Shown here piece by piece: positions 63,709 through 64,000 of a stretch of DNA of 64,000 bases (position 1 is its first letter; each line of letters opens with the position of its first letter). Origin of the DNA: Vicinamibacterales bacterium (GTDB lineage Bacteria; Acidobacteriota; Vicinamibacteria; Vicinamibacterales; UBA2999). The notes beneath the pieces were generated by a model. That model saw only the letters and a program-made list of their open reading frames with translations. It was not told the DNA's origin and ran no database searches. Where the stretch lies: contig JAWKHS010000021.1 in NCBI GenBank assembly GCA_041394705.1, forward strand, positions 1 to 64,000, in the 5' to 3' direction. Both the position numbers and the translations under genes were made by a program.

Positions 63709-64000
63709 CTATCTGGGCGGCGGCAGGTCGTTCCACATCCGAAGCGCCGTCCTCCAGGCGCCGCCCGACTCGCGGCGCAGCACGTTGACGAACGTGGACA
63801 CGGCCGTCACCGTCGTCTCCCGGCCGTCCCTGGGATACGAGAAGGTCAGCGAGCCCCGTCCCCAGGCATACGCCACGTCCGCGCTGCCTTCCACGCGCTC
63901 CACGTCGAGCGACAGGGCCAGGACCGTCGTCGGCGGCCCGGCCGGCGGAAACCAGAAGCCCCGGATCGCCGCCTCGCCCACGAGGGGCGCCCGGCCGCTC
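63709..64000 (-). CDS. SnoaL/DUF4440-like (NTF2-fold) protein, 5' end outside the window
   Basis: The frame is open to the window edge and reads SGRAPLVGEAAIRGFWFPP, LALSLDVERVEGSADVAYAW, GRGSLTFSYP and VSTFVNVLRRESGGAWRTAL before the TAG at 63709. This is the C-terminal two-thirds of a DUF4440/SnoaL-like cone-shaped domain; the GEAAIRGFW element is usually in mid-protein, so a start at the internal GTG (63981) is unlikely. Function unknown. The frame is clean, unlike its neighbour. Confidence 0.72.
   Translation of the reverse strand, partial: SGRAPLVGEAAIRGFWFPPAGPPTTVLALSLDVERVEGSADVAYAWGRGSLTFSYPRDGRETTVTAVSTFVNVLRRESGGAWRTALRMWNDLPPPR

Overview
The window is about 64 kb of very GC-rich bacterial chromosome with dense, short-spaced genes on both strands. 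The gene style points to Acidobacteriota, probably the Vicinamibacteria lineage: many exported amidohydrolases with MTRRL-type signal peptides, a CadC-like winged helix fused to a TolB propeller, a TonB receptor with an N-terminal carboxypeptidase-like domain, and DUF4159 proteins beside a MoxR/DUF58/VWA cluster. This is an inference from gene families; no rRNA or other marker is present. I found no tRNA, rRNA, CRISPR array, insertion sequence or prophage.

Layout. 0-5.2 kb: tail of an outer-membrane protein, an M20 amidohydrolase, a frameshifted amidohydrolase and a TonB-dependent receptor. 5.3-9.9 kb (minus strand): a coupled SRPBCC-ArsR-ankyrin operon with a 22-bp palindromic operator, a class V aminotransferase and another amidohydrolase. 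10-12.4 kb: a FAD oxidoreductase broken by an in-frame amber codon, then an NCS1-type transporter. 13-15.4 kb: a histidine kinase/OmpR-type regulator pair behind a PHO-box-like direct repeat. 15.4-26.6 kb: an aspartyl protease, the winged-helix/TolB protein, a secreted Cys-rich repeat protein, a DUF4874/DUF4832-type lipoprotein, a membrane metallophosphoesterase and a YtcJ-like amidohydrolase.

26.7-38.5 kb is the centrepiece: a seven-gene co-directional cluster of a VWA membrane protein, DUF4159, MoxR AAA+ ATPase, DUF58, a second VWA membrane protein, a 1218-residue DUF4175-like protein with a Gln/Gly tail, and a second DUF4159. Three encoded proteins carry MIDAS-type metal sites and all but MoxR and DUF58 look membrane-bound or exported. 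It is probably an envelope chaperone or assembly machine with an unknown client.

38.5-50 kb: cystathionine beta-synthase with CBS domains, a hybrid histidine kinase, a Sel1 protein, an SPFH-HTH protein paired with a zinc-ribbon membrane protein, a beta-propeller protein, a second ArsR-SRPBCC pair with opposite gene order, and an FtsH protease. 50-60 kb: an amidohydrolase-2 protein, a GNAT-nitrilase fusion whose catalytic Cys is Gly, an MscS channel, an M19 dipeptidase, an O-antigen-ligase-like protein and a HupE-like membrane protein with a lipoprotein. From 60.0 to 63.6 kb four consecutive genes (two GNATs, DinB, CocE-like hydrolase) each need several frame changes, which suggests poor sequence quality there more than real decay.

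Recurring signals: single genes often start 6-10 nt after a TANNNT element, suggesting leaderless mRNAs; operon genes often overlap as ATGA or GTGA; most convergent gene ends are separated by a perfect GC-rich hairpin.
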